Shown: positions 11,352 to 23,559 of the stretch, piece after piece
How the letters are laid out: each line of letters starts with the position of its first letter
How positions within the stretch are numbered: position 1 is the first letter of the stretch
Source of the DNA: Arenicola marina
Lineage: Eukaryota > Annelida > Polychaeta > Arenicolidae
Assembly (NCBI GenBank): GCA_964019135.1
Contig: OZ025261.1
Coordinates: forward strand, 28,876,029-28,940,028
Direction of reading: 5' to 3'
DNA length: 64,000 nucleotides
Notes under the pieces: generated by a model
Database searches by the model: none
What the model saw: only the letters and a program-made list of their open reading frames with translations
What the model was told of the DNA's origin: nothing
Made by a program: the position numbers and the translations under genes

Positions 11352-14156
11352 CTAGTTGTTCTGGTGGTCGCCATCCACGCAGGCTTGCGGCACCCCGATG
11401 TTGGTATTCGTACACACGCCGTTGTCGCCAATGGGGTCGCCGTTATAGTCGCCACACTGCCCTTCCAATAGACCCTTGTAGTTATCAGAGACTCTGACGA
11501 TGGCCTTGTCGTTGCTCGCAGCGTCTTCAAGGTAGGTGACTTCGATCCAACACGAGCCGTCAACTCTTCCGGCCGTGATCAGATAGTTGCCGTCGTCTAA
11601 CTTTTCAACGCATAAGTACCAAGAGTCGTCTGACTCAATGCATTGCTTGTCGTCGGGGAAGGTCAGTGTTCCAGGTCCCTGTAAAGGACAGGTTTCCTTA
11701 ATATGTTTACGAAGAAATCAACGAGGTGTGCGTTGGTCAACATTAATGACACTCATTATGAATATTTTCAGCCAAGGCAGTTATCGGTAGAATTAGAGGT
11801 TTGGCTTTGTTGATGATACTTGTAATGGAAAACGTAGAAATGACGTAATTACATTCGACGCATTGAAATCAGCCGCCCTTTTTCCACAAATAACACCTTT
11901 ACAATAAATTTGACATATTGCGGTGTTCTCGTTAGTTGGCATAATTTCGCTAGTGGAGGGTCCAGCGATCATGGAATATTGTGGTGATATTACGTGACAC
12001 GACAGTTCTCATAGCAACGAAACCAACAATTCCTGATTGCTGTCTTACATTGTAGCCTCGCCCGCGGGCTTCGATCCTTCCGTCTTTCAGAGAAACCCTG
12101 AAGTTCCTGTCAAACTTTGCCGAATTCTTCACATGGACACCGAAGGCCACTCCCATCCAGTCCACCTTGACTTGACCTCCATCGTCAGCAGTGTCGATCC
12201 GGACTTGGAACTACGAGACGAACACGCAAGACGTACGATTAGTATAAATCAGATTGGGCTTTCTAAACTAATTTACATCAGGCTGATAATCAACAAAGAT
12301 GCCCGTGAACTTGCAGAAAGTTTCCTGCCAATAAAGACCTACATGCACTTTTTCCCTTGGGGAATCTATGTTTTGGGACAAGCTGATCTATATTTGGTCC
12401 ACCTTCTTAAGCGGAATGACACCAAACTACTCAGCCTCGAACGTTGCTAGTCAATCATTGTCAAAAAGATGATTGGCCGCGACCATCTGTGATGGTAAAA
12501 ACATCCTCAGCCTCTCAATATTTCGTCTTACGTCAATGTGCATTATTTATTTAATATTATCCTACCTTGCAAACGTCATCCGATTTGGGCAGGTAGGTCG
12601 AGATGAGGAACTTGTTGTCAGAGTCCATGGTGCTCACAAAGCCGTCGAAGCTGACCACCTCGTTGGGGGCACCGAAGCCCGCAGTGCACTCAAAGTCGCA
12701 AGCTGCGTTAATAAGTACATCATTATACATTTACTCCAAAATTGGGTTAGCGAAAAGGTAATCACAATACATATAACCTTCAGCCATCATTGAGAAATGA
12801 GTTGCGGTAAATAATATCTCAGCCTAGGACGTGTTCACTGACCTAATTCAAATGTTATGTTCATGAAGTTCAGCACACACCTTATACATGACGGTTTTTG
12901 GTTGGCGACATGTGTTCACCAAGCCTTCCCAGGAAGCAACTACGTATTAAAATGACATAAACAGATCTAGATCGTAGTCTATGCAGGAAATGTGATATCA
13001 CACTGCGTGTCGAACGCTAGCTAGGACACCGCAGCGCCACAGGCGAATCCGTCTTTTAAAATATATTAATATCATCTTCAGAACTGGTTTTCACATAAGG
13101 ATACTATTATATAATCGAACATTCCAACATCGATTAAGGGTTCAATTAGGAACGATTGATAAAAGTATACTATTTAAGCCAATCACTTGTGTCTCTCATT
13201 GAGCATGGAGACTTCACAATTGTGCCAACCACTACTGAACACTATATACCTGTATCACATTTTCCATATTGCTGCTCCATAATGAACATTTTTGTCAATA
13301 ACGAGGCATATCAGTTGGATCGGCTCAAATCTATATAGAGCGCTTCTTCTTCAATAAGGACCTCTTTACTTTACGTAAATACCCAGTACACGTGCACCCA
13401 CCTCTTATTACCGTGCTCAAGCCAAGTGCACGGGCACCCATGTCTTACCTGGTTCGCATACCGATAGCACATGCACTGATTACTTACCTGGTTCACAGAC
13501 GCACGAACATTCACAATCGCCTCCTTCTGTCTCAGTGCAAGTCTGGCCACCTGTGTGCGGTTGTACAAAATCGTATATTATAACATACAGCAATACTGAA
13601 TCGTCAATATCTGTGCAGCCATGGTTTCTAATAGAACCAAAAGAGTAAACTAATATTAGTAACATATGCAGCCGACATGGTGAATAAACTCAATTGGTTC
13701 ATTCGATATTATTATAATGTAGCATTGAAAGTTAATTTGATGCAGTAAACAAACCGTCTGAATGACCTTGCGCCTGCATTGAATTATCGTACTTCAATAA
13801 CCGCAAAGTTGGCTGTGCAGATCAAGACTTCCCACAAATTTAATTCGCCCGTTTCATTAAGTGGCCAATGTAACGTTATCGTTATTGTGCAAAAATATGT
13901 AGCAGAACAGAAAAGCACCAAAAACGAACAAAGACATACCATCTGCTTCTTGTCGATTTCTCTACCAGGGAATCTAAACTGTTTCCGGTGAAACGATGCC
14001 AGACCGACTACGACAATATGCCATCTCATGAGTCTAATGCGTCAGGAAATGAAGCAAATGTGCGTATAAGAAAGAATTGATACGACGCAATACATTACCA
14101 TGGATGCCAAGGCATGCCGTCAGGATTAAGGCCGCCGAGAGGAAGAGTCGCGTCAT
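11352..14156 (-). CDS. Secreted Cys-rich vWD-like protein, copy B (five exons)
   Basis: Joined exons: 14099-14156, 13488-13550, 12566-12702, 12049-12210 and 11352-11678 (58, 63, 137, 162 and 327 nt; 248 codons plus stop). All introns are GT-AG and phases match. Residues 1-20 (MTRLFLSAALILTACLGIHG) are a clear signal peptide. Residues 21-41 hold five clustered cysteines (DCECSCVC). Residues 42 onward resemble a von Willebrand factor D domain: CDFEC, VVSFDGF, KVDWMGVAFGVH, GSCWIEV and CGDYNGDP (about 215-222), the last like the CGxxNGDP motif of vWD. Mature cysteines total 14. The start is the only Met before the signal core and lies about 95 nt below a TATA box. It is probably extracellular; the ligand or role is unknown. 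It ends in DHQNN. It is one of three intact-looking paralogues and diverges clearly from D and E. I know no named orthologue. Confidence 0.85.
13447..13488 (-). repeat. Intron-2 donor minisatellite in copy B (2 donors)
   Basis: Immediately 3' of exon 2 the exon-end/donor sequence GCGAACCAG-GTAAG is repeated 39 nt downstream (donor GTs at 13486-13487 and 13447-13448). In copy B the first repeat reads GGT AAG TAA, so use of the second donor would introduce a stop. A third, badly worn unit follows. Confidence 0.7.
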
Positions 14157-14250
14157 CGTGATGCTGAGTGAAGTCTGTGATACGCTGCAGTGAAGATGAT
14201 ACTTCCAAGTCTCCTTGGAATGTGGTTGAGATGAGGATCCGGGACCGAAT

Positions 14251-14257
14251 TTATATC
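14251..14257 (-). promoter_or_regulatory. TATA box of copy B
   Basis: The minus strand reads GATATAAATTCGG about 95 nt upstream of the ATG. The same element and surroundings (CATCTCAACCACATTCCAAGGAGACTTGGAAGT downstream of it) are preserved in D and E, with a plausible transcription start about 30 nt downstream near 14,224. The start position is inferred, not shown. Confidence 0.65.
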
Positions 14258-14259
14258 TT

Positions 14260-14880
14260 GCAAAACCGCATCGTGCTGAAACGATTTACCACTTTAATGA
14301 CGATGTGATGGTGAAAGTCGACGTGTATTCATAAACGGTCAGATGTAAATACCCATATTGATGATCTATGAGTCATTAACAGTGTACATGGGGTCATTTA
14401 TTTTGTGCTTAACTATACCTTTGTAAGCTACTCAATGTCATTAAAGTGTCATCGAAATTGCTTCTGTGCCTTTATATATCCATATTTCATCTTACGGGGT
14501 TCCAAAATGTCAAAACATTTCATAGGCATTTTCATATGAAAGACGATTTATATTTCAAAGATAAGATGAAGACTCACACTTCCTTAACTGATTGATGCGG
14601 GGCAAATCGATACGGTCGATTTCGGACGAGGGTAAGGATGAACAATTGATGCCAACGGTTCATTTTTTCATACATGCCTTAGGGCCATTGTGCGGTGGGC
14701 GTGTGACTTAGTGTTTGTTTTAGTTTATTTTTGAAGACACTATCGATTTTATCTAAATCTGTAATTGAGCTTGCCCGCTTCCCCACAGTTACCACAGTTA
14801 CCACAGTTCTGATGAGCGTCTGGACGAAGTAAATCGCGATACGCGACTTTAATGTTTTCATAATTGGATATATCCGTCGG
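14260..14880. other. Upstream intergenic DNA of copy B
   Basis: It shares the proximal few hundred bases with copies D and E, including GATGATCTA(T/G)(G/C)AGTC and AATGGGGTCATTT. A short TTACCACAG trinucleotide-like stretch (about 14,787-14,806) is the only low-complexity feature. No exon seen. Confidence 0.45.
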
Positions 14881-14889
14881 TACAAGGCT

Positions 14890-15190
14890 ACGCACTGTAA
14901 TTGATGTCATCAATATGCAGCTGTAATGGTGTTTATGATGTACCAGCTGGCGTTCGAGGATGCACGAACTGTTGCTCGTTTCCAAAATCAATCTGACCAC
15001 AACGACAGTAACACCCGTATGAGCGCAGAGGACAACACATATGTGGCTGCGACATGGGCGGTGATTTATGTTGGACATGGCTACGTGTCAGCTTCAGCAA
15101 AGTATGCCTTCGACCACAGTGGATTCAAACATACCTGTTGACATATGTAGTAACAGATAAAACGCAGTACATAAAGACCCATGAGTGCAG
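14890..15190. repeat. Conserved flank block R2, copy B (distal part)
   Basis: CAGCTGGCGTTCGAGGATGCACGAACTG through GTGGATTCAAACATACCTGTTGACATA is homologous to the end of R2 at 6,540-6,750, 21,100-21,230, 33,530-33,750 and 44,430-44,570. Frames differ among copies because of indels, so I treat it as non-coding. Confidence 0.6.
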
Positions 15191-15589
15191 CGTAACAAAC
15201 ACAGACGACGACGATATCTTCAGGAGGCTATTCCGCCCGCTAACAACGCTCAGAAGGCGTCCATCATGCGACCGAGCCCAGTAAAGAATAGCCAGGCAGC
15301 CTTGGCCACCGACGGGGTGCCCCGAGATGCATGAGAGGTCGGACATTTCCAATGAAAGAGATGCCTCTAGAAAAAGAGTGCGCAGAGATTCTAAACTCGT
15401 CCCGAACACGTGCTTCAAAAGAACGTATAAAAGTCTATTAGGAGTCCGCCGGTCTCTGGACATTTGTTTTTTTCTCCGGTTTTTAATACAATTTGTAATT
15501 TGTGTGACATCTTCTAAGTAATTTTGCTCTTTCATATAGCTTTGAATTTTAAAAAACCTGATTCATGTCACTTCTAGAAGATATAACAA

Positions 15590-16100
15590 CAATTAATTAT
15601 AATATATTCTACAAATTCATTTGCTCGACCAAGATATCATTGGGGTCTATTAACTCGTGTTCATTGCCATCTAGTTTTGATCAATTGCTTTATTTAATTT
15701 CGTTTTGCGAGACTGCACAAATATATGCTAGGCAACTCCCCTTCCCCATAATACCTGGCTTACCCTAATCGGCACTCTCGACTGCATTTGGATCTATTCT
15801 GATATTCCGATATTAACCAAATCTGCTTGTATATTGTCTGTTTCTTAAAAGAACTATTACTGATGAATTTCCATTTTCAGGATTTCGAAAAAAACTGTTC
15901 ATCCTTAATGACATTCCCACCTTTTGTCGCCCTGTATTGTTTCTCTACGTTTGCAATATAGTCTGTAATCGGTCTGACGTATTCTTCATTGTGAGGCAGG
16001 GAAGTAATTAATTTCCAGAACCCCTTCCCTAGCTCCTGTTAAAATGTCTACATCCCTAGTAGTAAGACAATGGTCCTTTCTTTACCCACATCGTATTGTG
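15590..16100. repeat. Dispersed block R1, partial copy
   Basis: It shares CTGGCTTACC..GACTGCATTTGGATCT and AACCAAATCTGCTTGT with the fuller R1 copies at 1.24, 23.56 and 46.86 kb, and ends near GTAGTAAGACAATGGTCC. It is more diverged than the others. No coding signal. Confidence 0.45.
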
Positions 16101-16129
16101 GCACTTTGCGTAGCGGCATGCAGATCAGA

Positions 16130-16775
16130 AGAAGAGGGGTTGTTGAACCCTGAAATGTAACAATCTCCTTCTAATGTAATAACCCGCATATGTAACAGCT
16201 TTTTTTGCTCTAATGTAACACAACCCTCAAATGTAGTAACTTTTTTCCCACAAATGTAAAACCGCCTTTAAATGTAACAAAATATTTCCCTCAAATGCAA
16301 TAAAACGTCAAGCCCCATTTAAAACGTCCTTTCCCTATAATGTAGTAAACTTTGTCAACCACAATTGTAACAACTATTTTGCCCTCTAATGTAACAATTT
16401 CTAAACCCGATTTAAATGTGTTCAGGAAACAAATACTATAATAATGTACAGATTGGTTGAGCAAAATGATGTGTATTGATGCCTGAGATCGTCTCTTACT
16501 TTTCCGCTGCTTGATTGGTTGGTTGTATGTTCAGGACGTTCTAACCACTTTTGGTCATATCGCATCAATGTGAGAGTGGAGCCATGTCCCCGGGGGTAAC
16601 TCCCTACTCTTTGCAAAGAAGGACATGAAATCTTTATCCTGCGACCCCACATACATGGTCACAGCGGGGTGCGAACCACCGATCCACGTGCCGTTAGGCT
16701 CTCAGGTGGCCACAGCACTTAAGGAGGCTAGCGCTTTAACCCACTGAGCTATCGAGGCGGCCCCTTCCCCCTGCT
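16130..16775 (-). mobile_element. Composite tRNA-headed SINE with minisatellite tail, copy 1
   Basis: On the minus strand the element begins with a tRNA-like head. A box A-like ATAGCTCAGTGGGTTAAAGC lies near 16,733-16,752 and a box B-like GGTTCGCACCCC near 16,667-16,680. A central body follows (CCCGGGGACATGG...CAACCAACCAATCAAGCAGC). The tail holds about a dozen degenerate units of TTACATTTGAGGG spaced about 25-30 nt and ends in GGGTTCAACAACCC. The same head, body and tail order occurs at 33,822-34,445 and 57,128-57,750, which supports one mobile family of about 630 bp. Family name unknown to me. Confidence 0.75.
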
Positions 16776-16924
16776 TAAAATTGTTGTACATTTTATTTGG
16801 GGAATTCGCTAGGGGTGCGCGTTGGGAGGACAGATCCTGGCCATTGGTCATTTGAGGAACAACAAAATCACCGCCCCGAAGTGCACCAGTGAAATGCCAT
16901 GTACCGATGATGCTTTGGGTTGTC

Positions 16925-17465
16925 CTCCACAAATAACGACCCTAAGGGTCGATTTTGGACGCGGGTTTTGCATCAGGATCCAATGGACAAATCTGGATCC
17001 GATGGGTCAAATCTGGTTTCGTGGGATCTTATCGGGATTTTAATCGGGATCCGTGGGTTTGAATCAGGAAAGGGGAGTTGAACGGTCAATCTGCATCTTG
17101 GGGTCAAATATATATCCGACGGCTCCAATCAGGTTCTGATGCGTCAATCTGGATCCGACGGGTCCAATACGGATTCCCTGGGTTAATCCGGATAATTGGG
17201 GTCAAACCTGAATTCCATGGGTTCAATCTGGATCTCAGGGGTTTAATCTAAATCTGGTGGGTCCAATCTCGATCTAAGAGGTTAAATATGGATCCGAAAG
17301 ATCAACTCGGGATCTGAAGGATCAAATCAGGATCTGAAGGGTCAATCCGGATCATAAGGAGTCAAACCAGGACCTGGGGGTGAATCCGAATCTGAGGGTC
17401 AATCTGGATCCTACGGGTCAAATCTGAATCGTACGGATCCAATCCGGATCAGAAATGTCAAAACA
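16925..17465 (+). repeat. GGATC-rich minisatellite
   Basis: About 20 degenerate units of roughly 24-27 nt are built on GGATC(C/T)GA(C/A)GGGTCAAATCT. Units are too worn to delimit sharply. No flanking copy is seen elsewhere in the window. Confidence 0.8.
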
Positions 17466-17870
17466 TGGTTAAGTTTCACAGTCGTAGATGTTGAATTACG
17501 ACGGTGAGAGCTTTAACACACAAACAATCCAAAAGGCAAAATTACAAATTTTGAAATCAAACCTAGTATAATACTGATAGTTTTCTAATGTGTGCCAATG
17601 TCCAAAATTAAGACACGCGATTAAGAATAAATCCTCGACTAAAGCAAATATCTTAATATTATTTCTTAAGGGAGAGCCGGGTGCTTCCATCTCGGGTCTT
17701 TACAACTGCACATACATGCGATATGATCTTGCAGTCTGAACACATCCTAAAACGTCCGTTTATCAATTAAGGACAATCATTAATATCAGAGACGAGTCAT
17801 TCGGAAACACGCAAAAAGCATTATCTGGGGCATGTGAGCAAATATAAACGAATACAGATTTTAAAAAACC
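17466..17870. other. No gene seen
   Basis: AT-rich intergenic DNA between two repeat tracts. Short minus-strand frames show no motif or conservation. Confidence 0.4.
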
Positions 17871-17879
17871 AGAACACTT

Positions 17880-18085
17880 TGAAATCCCTTTTTCAAAATT
17901 GTTACATTGTATAGGATAATGGTTGTTACAATTATGGTTGACAAAGTAAACTACATTAGAAAGAAAGCGAGTTTTACATTTGCTGTTGATGTTTTATTAC
18001 ATTTGTGGGAAATGCGTTGTTATATTCGAAGGCGGTTTGACATTTGTGGGAAAAACGTTACGACATTTGAGGGTCTTGTTGCAGA
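17880..18085 (+). mobile_element. Tail-only fragment of the composite SINE
   Basis: It contains GTTACAATTATGGTTGACAAAGT, TTTTATTACATTTGTGGGAAA, GAAGGCGGTTTGACATTTGTGGG and GACATTTGAGGG in the same order as the tail of the full copies at 16.1-16.8 and 33.8-34.4 kb. The tRNA-like head is missing. The frame open through it (17,907-18,188) is a by-product of the repeat. Confidence 0.65.
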
Positions 18086-18207
18086 GTTCTGGTCATTTCC
18101 CGAGACGATCCAAATAACCACAGGGGCATATCCCTCTTCTCAGCTATTACCAAGGTTTTTACTAAGGCAAATAACAATAGACAAGTAGCATGGGCAGATT
18201 TAAACAA

Positions 18208-18360
18208 TAAGCATTATGAAGAAGAAGCCGGATTTAGAAAGGGGAAATCAACCATAGATCACATGTTCGTACTGCAACGTACGGCACATAAATATATTAG
18301 TAAGGCAAGAGGAAGATTTTATTGCACTGTTATTGACTTAGAGAGTATAGCCTTGCTTAG
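18208..18360 (+). pseudogene. LINE reverse transcriptase fragment
   Basis: Reading from 18,213 gives EEAGFRKGKSTIDHMFVLQR, then GRFYCTVIDLES. This corresponds to the QAGFRxGxST-DHIF and GRFYCxFIDFxKAFD blocks of non-LTR reverse transcriptases. The lysine/phenylalanine part after the catalytic Asp is already lost and the frame ends soon after. It is a short dead fragment on the same strand as, and possibly related to, the one at 6.8 kb. Confidence 0.7.
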
Positions 18361-18654
18361 GTCGCGTGTAATAACACCAGATGGGTTAACTGATTTGTTT
18401 GAATACAAGACATATCAAGTCGTTTCTCTTTATTCTGAACTACATTTTAGAAAATATACTCATAGTCAGTGCGGTAAGCATGAGACCGCTCTTTGTCATT
18501 TTCATTTGCCGTGAATCGTTTTCTATATGTACAATTTATGATACCCAATCATTATTCGGAGAGTTTGCGGCGGGGGGTGAAAAAAATTACCAATTCATCT
18601 TTAATAGCTAGACGTATAATAACCCAAATAATGCTGAATATATGTATGCCAGCA

Positions 18655-18673
18655 CATATATATATATATATAC
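18655..18673. repeat. (TA)n microsatellite of unit C
   Basis: A short TA run at the same place, relative to the flanking block, as the long (TA)n tracts of units D (27.63 kb) and E (50.93 kb). It marks the conserved 3' flank of the vWD unit. Confidence 0.7.
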
Positions 18674-18986
18674 AAAGGAGGGCCTGATGATTCAAAAAGA
18701 CATTCCCGCGTCGGGGTAGGTGGGAGGTAAATGGAAAAACTCGCAAGGTTCGGTTGAAAGAGTGAGCAACGGCGTCTGGATCCATTCCCTGCCTGCGAGG
18801 TCGGTCGGCCGAGCCGGTGAGTTTCGGCCAGTCGGAGGATCCGGTCAGGCCACAGGGATTGGCTATTGAACCTCAAAGAACACGCAAAGTGCACGCCGTG
18901 ATCAGGAGGGAGTCAGGGGTTAGGGGCCAGGCGAGCATGATCGAAGACTAGTTAGGGTTGGGCTGAATAGAGGTGTATGCATGCCT

Positions 18987-19758
18987 TTATAATGCCCTGA
19001 TGATAATGGGGTCGTCGTTATAGTCGCCACACTGCTCTTCCAATAGACCCTTGTAATTATCAGAGATCCGGACGCTGGCCTTGTCGTTGGTCACAGCGTC
19101 TTCAAGGTAGGTGACTTCGATCCAACACGAACCATCAACTCTTCCGGCCGTGATCAGATAGTTGCCGGCAGCTAACATTTCAACACATAAGTACCAAGCT
19201 TCTCCGGGGGTGAGGGCAGTGATGGCGGTCCCTGTAAAGGCAAGGTTTCTTTAATACGTGTTCGATGAACGAAGAAACCGACGATGTGTGCATTGCTGAA
19301 CATTGATGACAATCATGGGTCGAAGATTTTCGACCGAGGCATTTTATGGCTCGAAACAACATTGGTTGTTGCTGATAATTGTGACGGAGAAAATTAAAAT
19401 GACACAAGTGTCTACTTCACGCAAAAACCACGGTTGAAATCAATTTGACATAAAGCGGTACGTGCTATCAATAATGGAATGGTGTTGATACAAATTCGCT
19501 AGTGAAGGGTCAACGATCACGCCTATATTACGGTAATAATAAATGATACGCTAGTTCTCATAGCAACGACACCAATTATGCTTGATTGGAGCCCACGCCA
19601 TCGATCACTCCATCCTTCAGAGAAACCCTGAAGTTTTCCTCAAACATTGCCGAATTCTTCTCATAACTTGTTATCAGAGTCCATGGTGCTCACTAAGCCG
19701 TCGAAGCTGATCACCTCGTTGGGGGCGCCGAATCACGCGGTGCCCTCGAAGTCGCAAG
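18987..19758 (-). pseudogene. vWD-like gene, remnant C
   Basis: Two islands of the family survive. At 18,987-19,228 an exon 5 piece reads YLITAGRVDGSCWIEVTYLE and then EEQCGDYNDDP, but ends early because the normal C-terminal tail is replaced. A deletion near its acceptor removes the first conserved Cys region and shifts frame. At about 19,598-19,758 a piece of exon 4 is joined directly to exon 3, with the intron and most of exon 4 deleted. The exon 3 part has an in-frame TGA and lacks the second Cys of CDFEC. Exons 1 and 2 are absent. The 23.3 kb duplication begins just beyond exon 3 at 19,784, so this remnant is not repeated at 43 kb. Clearly non-functional. Confidence 0.8.
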
Positions 19759-20139
19759 CTATGTTAATAAATAAAATATTGTAGATTTACTCAAAAATTG
19801 GGTTAGCGAACAAGTTATAACGACATATATCAACTGAAGAGGGCAGTATGCATTTGTAGAATATAGATGCTATGCGTCAATCATTGCGCCAGCCGTCATT
19901 GAGAAATAAAAAAGTAATATCTCAGCCCTGGACTTGTTCAGTGACCTAATTCAAATGTTATGTTCATGATGTTCAAGGCACGCCTTAAAAAATAAATTTG
20001 TTAGATCACACGTAATTGCTGACTTATAATATTGCCAATATTGACCCTTTTATTTTACATGAATAACCAGTACAAGCGCACCCAACTCTTAACACCTTGC
20101 TCACATACCCAGTGCATGTGCACGATTGGCGATTCAGAT

Positions 20140-21240
20140 AGTTTTTATTAGCAACGTCTTAACAGATAGCAGAATAAATCGATTAACTTCAATATTCACA
20201 CATTCAATCGATCGACACAAAAGGGAATGCGTTCATCAACGACATTATGACTAGTGATTGCTGTTGATAATCTATGAAACGGATATAGTTTGACGCCTTA
20301 AAGCGAGGGACTAGGAGTACGACGAGGGGCTTTATCTGCCATAAACAGTTTTCAATTCATCTGCACTTAATAGTTTCAGTCCATCGTTCGGGTCTCGCAA
20401 ACAATGTAAACATTGCATCTTGCATTTCGTGATGAGTGGACATAAATGGCATGTCTTCCTCTCGTCATATATGTGTAGAAATATAAACCACCAGCTCACT
20501 AAGTCACCGCAAATTTATTAATTTGGGAGTAAGTGCCATACTCTACTGTCGTATGCTTAATTATGTGTCTTTAAATGCCAACAGTAAAAACTTTTTGGTA
20601 AGCCTTTAATTTTTACTATTTTACTTTACGGAATATCCTGGTCATCCACTTTGCCACGAGACACTGACTGCGCTCTGATTGACCGTTTCGTCGGTTTATC
20701 TCTAGTTTGATAGATGCAAAGCGGAAACTTGCTGAACTAGCAAGGTTCTTTAACGCTTCAGCGTAATAACTTTCATATACATGTATATATACCTTACCTT
20801 GTGAACGAATGAATGCAGAATTACTGCCGAAATTTGCTCATTATTGTTCATTGATTGCGAGTGTAAATGTTATGCTTTTGGCTTGTCAATGAACAATAAC
20901 AGCTATTTATTTTGCTGTACACGTCGATGAGTTTGGGCGTTGATATGATATTGTACCTAGCTTCCGTTAATAGACTTTCAACAGTCTATACCAGGACTTT
21001 CCTTCACTAACATTGTTTGAAAATTTTTATTAATATCTGGACAAGTGGGTAACCGTCGGTACAAGGCTACGCGGTTTAATTGATAGTACTCATATGCAGC
21101 AGAGTATGCACGAACTGTTGCTCGTGGCCAAGTAAATCTGACCTCAATTCCCCTCTCAGCGCAGCGGAGAGCACACATGTTGGGGGCGACATGGGCGGTG
21201 ATTTATTTTGGAAACCATGTCTCGAGTAATTTTCATAACG
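20140..21240. repeat. Conserved flank block R2, unit C
   Basis: Homologous to 5,700-6,760 and to the right-copy segment 43,440-44,570. The left copy lacks about 33 bp near 21,100 that the right copy has (CTTCAATGGTGTTGATTATA region). The minus-strand frame 20,978-21,178 is altered by this and is not evidence of a gene. Confidence 0.6.
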
Positions 21241-21359
21241 AACGCTTTATAAAAAGGTCTAAACTTGAAGTCTATAGCTTGGGTTTTTCCATTACATTAT
21301 TACCAATCAATGTTCTTCAAACGTCAGAGAAGAAATTTATCGTGACTGAGTATTAAGAC

Positions 21360-23500
21360 CTAGCCTTATTTCATAGATATTGCGATTCGAAATCGCAAAA
21401 AGCGGAAAGCGGGCATGATCGGCAAACTGTGGCTAACATGCGGATGGGGATAAATGTGATAAATAAGTTGGAAAAGAAGATGTGATTTTATGACTGATTC
21501 TGAAGGTCTAGTCGGTGGTAAAAGCGTGTCGAGAGGCACATTAATCTGGCTTTGCCCTGCAAATATGTTTACGTCCACGACAATATAGGAATGTCCACAA
21601 TAATAGGTCTAACGTTATAATGTCGTAAAATGGATAATAAAAACGCTTCAGGCACACCTGTTTTTGGCATAAGCTCCTACCTAGACACTCAAAGGAAGTG
21701 ACTGGGCGCAGTGAGGCGAGCGGGTGGGGGCACCCCCATTTGACACCCCAAAGATGACGTTCATACGTACATACAAATATATAAGCTATGTCCGTTGCCC
21801 GAAGTTTAATCCGGCCTCGAGCATCTAATTACGATGTCCAAGAGAAATAATTTACACAGTAGGCCAGTGTCAATATATCGATATCTTTACTTACCTCCGA
21901 CAACACAAAAAAATTAGCCTGACAGCGGCTTTTCATCGACATAAAAACTACATGGCAAAAGCAGTACAAACCAATTTGTAATGTGACTAAGCGGCAATAC
22001 AGGTGTCCGTGCATGGTCTTAAATTGCCATTATAGTGAGGGATAGGCGGCTAAGCCACGATAATTGACCGATAATGTGTCCTTGGTCCTGACACCCTTGA
22101 TTGTGCAGTACATCTAAGTCGAGGTCTTGGCAACTAGTAACTGCACCGATCGATCACGACCCCATTAGTTGCACATTGCCACTGCTGGCATCTGCATGGC
22201 TTAATTGTACATCACACAGATTTTTATGTAAAAAAAAAGAACTTGAGTACACCAACATAATATATATATGTACGCCATACGTTGCAGTTTAGTATTAAAC
22301 AAGACCACGTCTAGTTTCTTACCATGCATTTCTTTCAAATAATTTGATAACCATATTAAAATGTGAGTAGATGCTTTATCTAAAATATCCGGAATCTATT
22401 CAGAAAATGGGCGCAGAACGTACACATATAAGTTGTATATATTGTAAGATGTTGGTGCTCGTCGCAACTAAGTATACTTGAAATACAGATGGAAGCTAAA
22501 AATTCAAGAAGTTGGGGAATTGTTATAATTTCTATTGATGAAAGTAGCGTTTTATTTGTCACAATTCATAATAAAGACTTCCGATTCTCCCTCTAAGTGG
22601 ACATAATCCCAGGTGCCGACATCTTGCTATGAAATTGAAAGGAATAAGCTCTCTTGCTTGCAGCTTGTTCCCTATCAATAAAACCAATAAAATCTACGGA
22701 TATTGGAATTTAACGTTGTTTCTCAACACTCATGAGCATGGCCGTTTTTTGTGCATTGCCTACTGGGTTACTAAGCCCCGGCACCGCGGTGCCCCAACAG
22801 TCAATTAAATGTATTCATATCGTCTTGTTGGCGACAAATAAGTTATGTGTACTTTCGCAGCCCCAGCTGAGCTAAACATTCCTCTATATACATGTCATAT
22901 GGTTGATTGTACGATATTAATTGCTCCGGCTAAGCCAAACCTATTTCTTACCATGACCGCGTTAGATGATCCTAAATTACGATGCGTATATTGGTGGGAA
23001 GCATAAGTGGCGTGTAGGTTCTCAGCCCCAGTTGACCAAACACTTCTCACTACAAGATATCTGGTTGACAATATGGTAAGCGATTGGGTCGGCTGAGCAA
23101 ACTTACCAGGCTGCCCGGGCGGCCAGCAAAAATGAAGTAATGAAACTATATCTCGTATTATTGCGAACTGATGCTTGTGTTAACTAGTACAATAGCATTA
23201 ACTCTGAAGGCGGCTAAAATCGTGTAATCTGACCCACGCCGCCCCGTGACCGTTTCAATAGTCAATCGTTGCCATAGTGACATTGCACGGTGCAAACAAA
23301 TTGCCCAGTTGCTTAGTTGCACGCGCCACGTTTCTTGACCACGATATATGGTGTCAAAAAGGCGACTGGCCAACTACATGTGGAAAGGCTTGCGATTTGC
23401 GGACAGTCAGTCGCAAAATTATTAATTATAGTCGATTACTACTGACGTGTAATCATAGAAGATGCATGTTCAGGCCTTAACTTTAGACTCAACTCATAAT
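21360..23500. other. Intergenic part of unit C; no gene
   Basis: Two parts (about 21,565-21,760 and 21,800-22,210) are diverged paralogues of 34,545-34,690 and 35,545-36,030, from unit D. In D a LINE 3' end sits between them. The 22.7-23.5 kb part is almost identical in the right copy. No exon or RNA gene recognised. Confidence 0.5.
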
Positions 23501-23559
23501 GACACTAATATCGCGAGATTTGCTTGGGTGCGTTAGAGATTTTATTGTTTCTTTATTAA

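Noticed and set aside
11228-11563. 111-codon minus-strand frame (similar frames at 28,126 and 51,432)
   Set aside because: Wrong-frame shadow of exon 5. The correct frame has no internal ATG in copy B but carries the conserved CGDYNGDP motif.
20978-21178. Short minus-strand frame recurring in R2 copies (6,375, 20,978, 44,291)
   Set aside because: Looks conserved at first, but copies differ by indels that are not multiples of three and by start and stop positions. It follows shared DNA, not shared coding.
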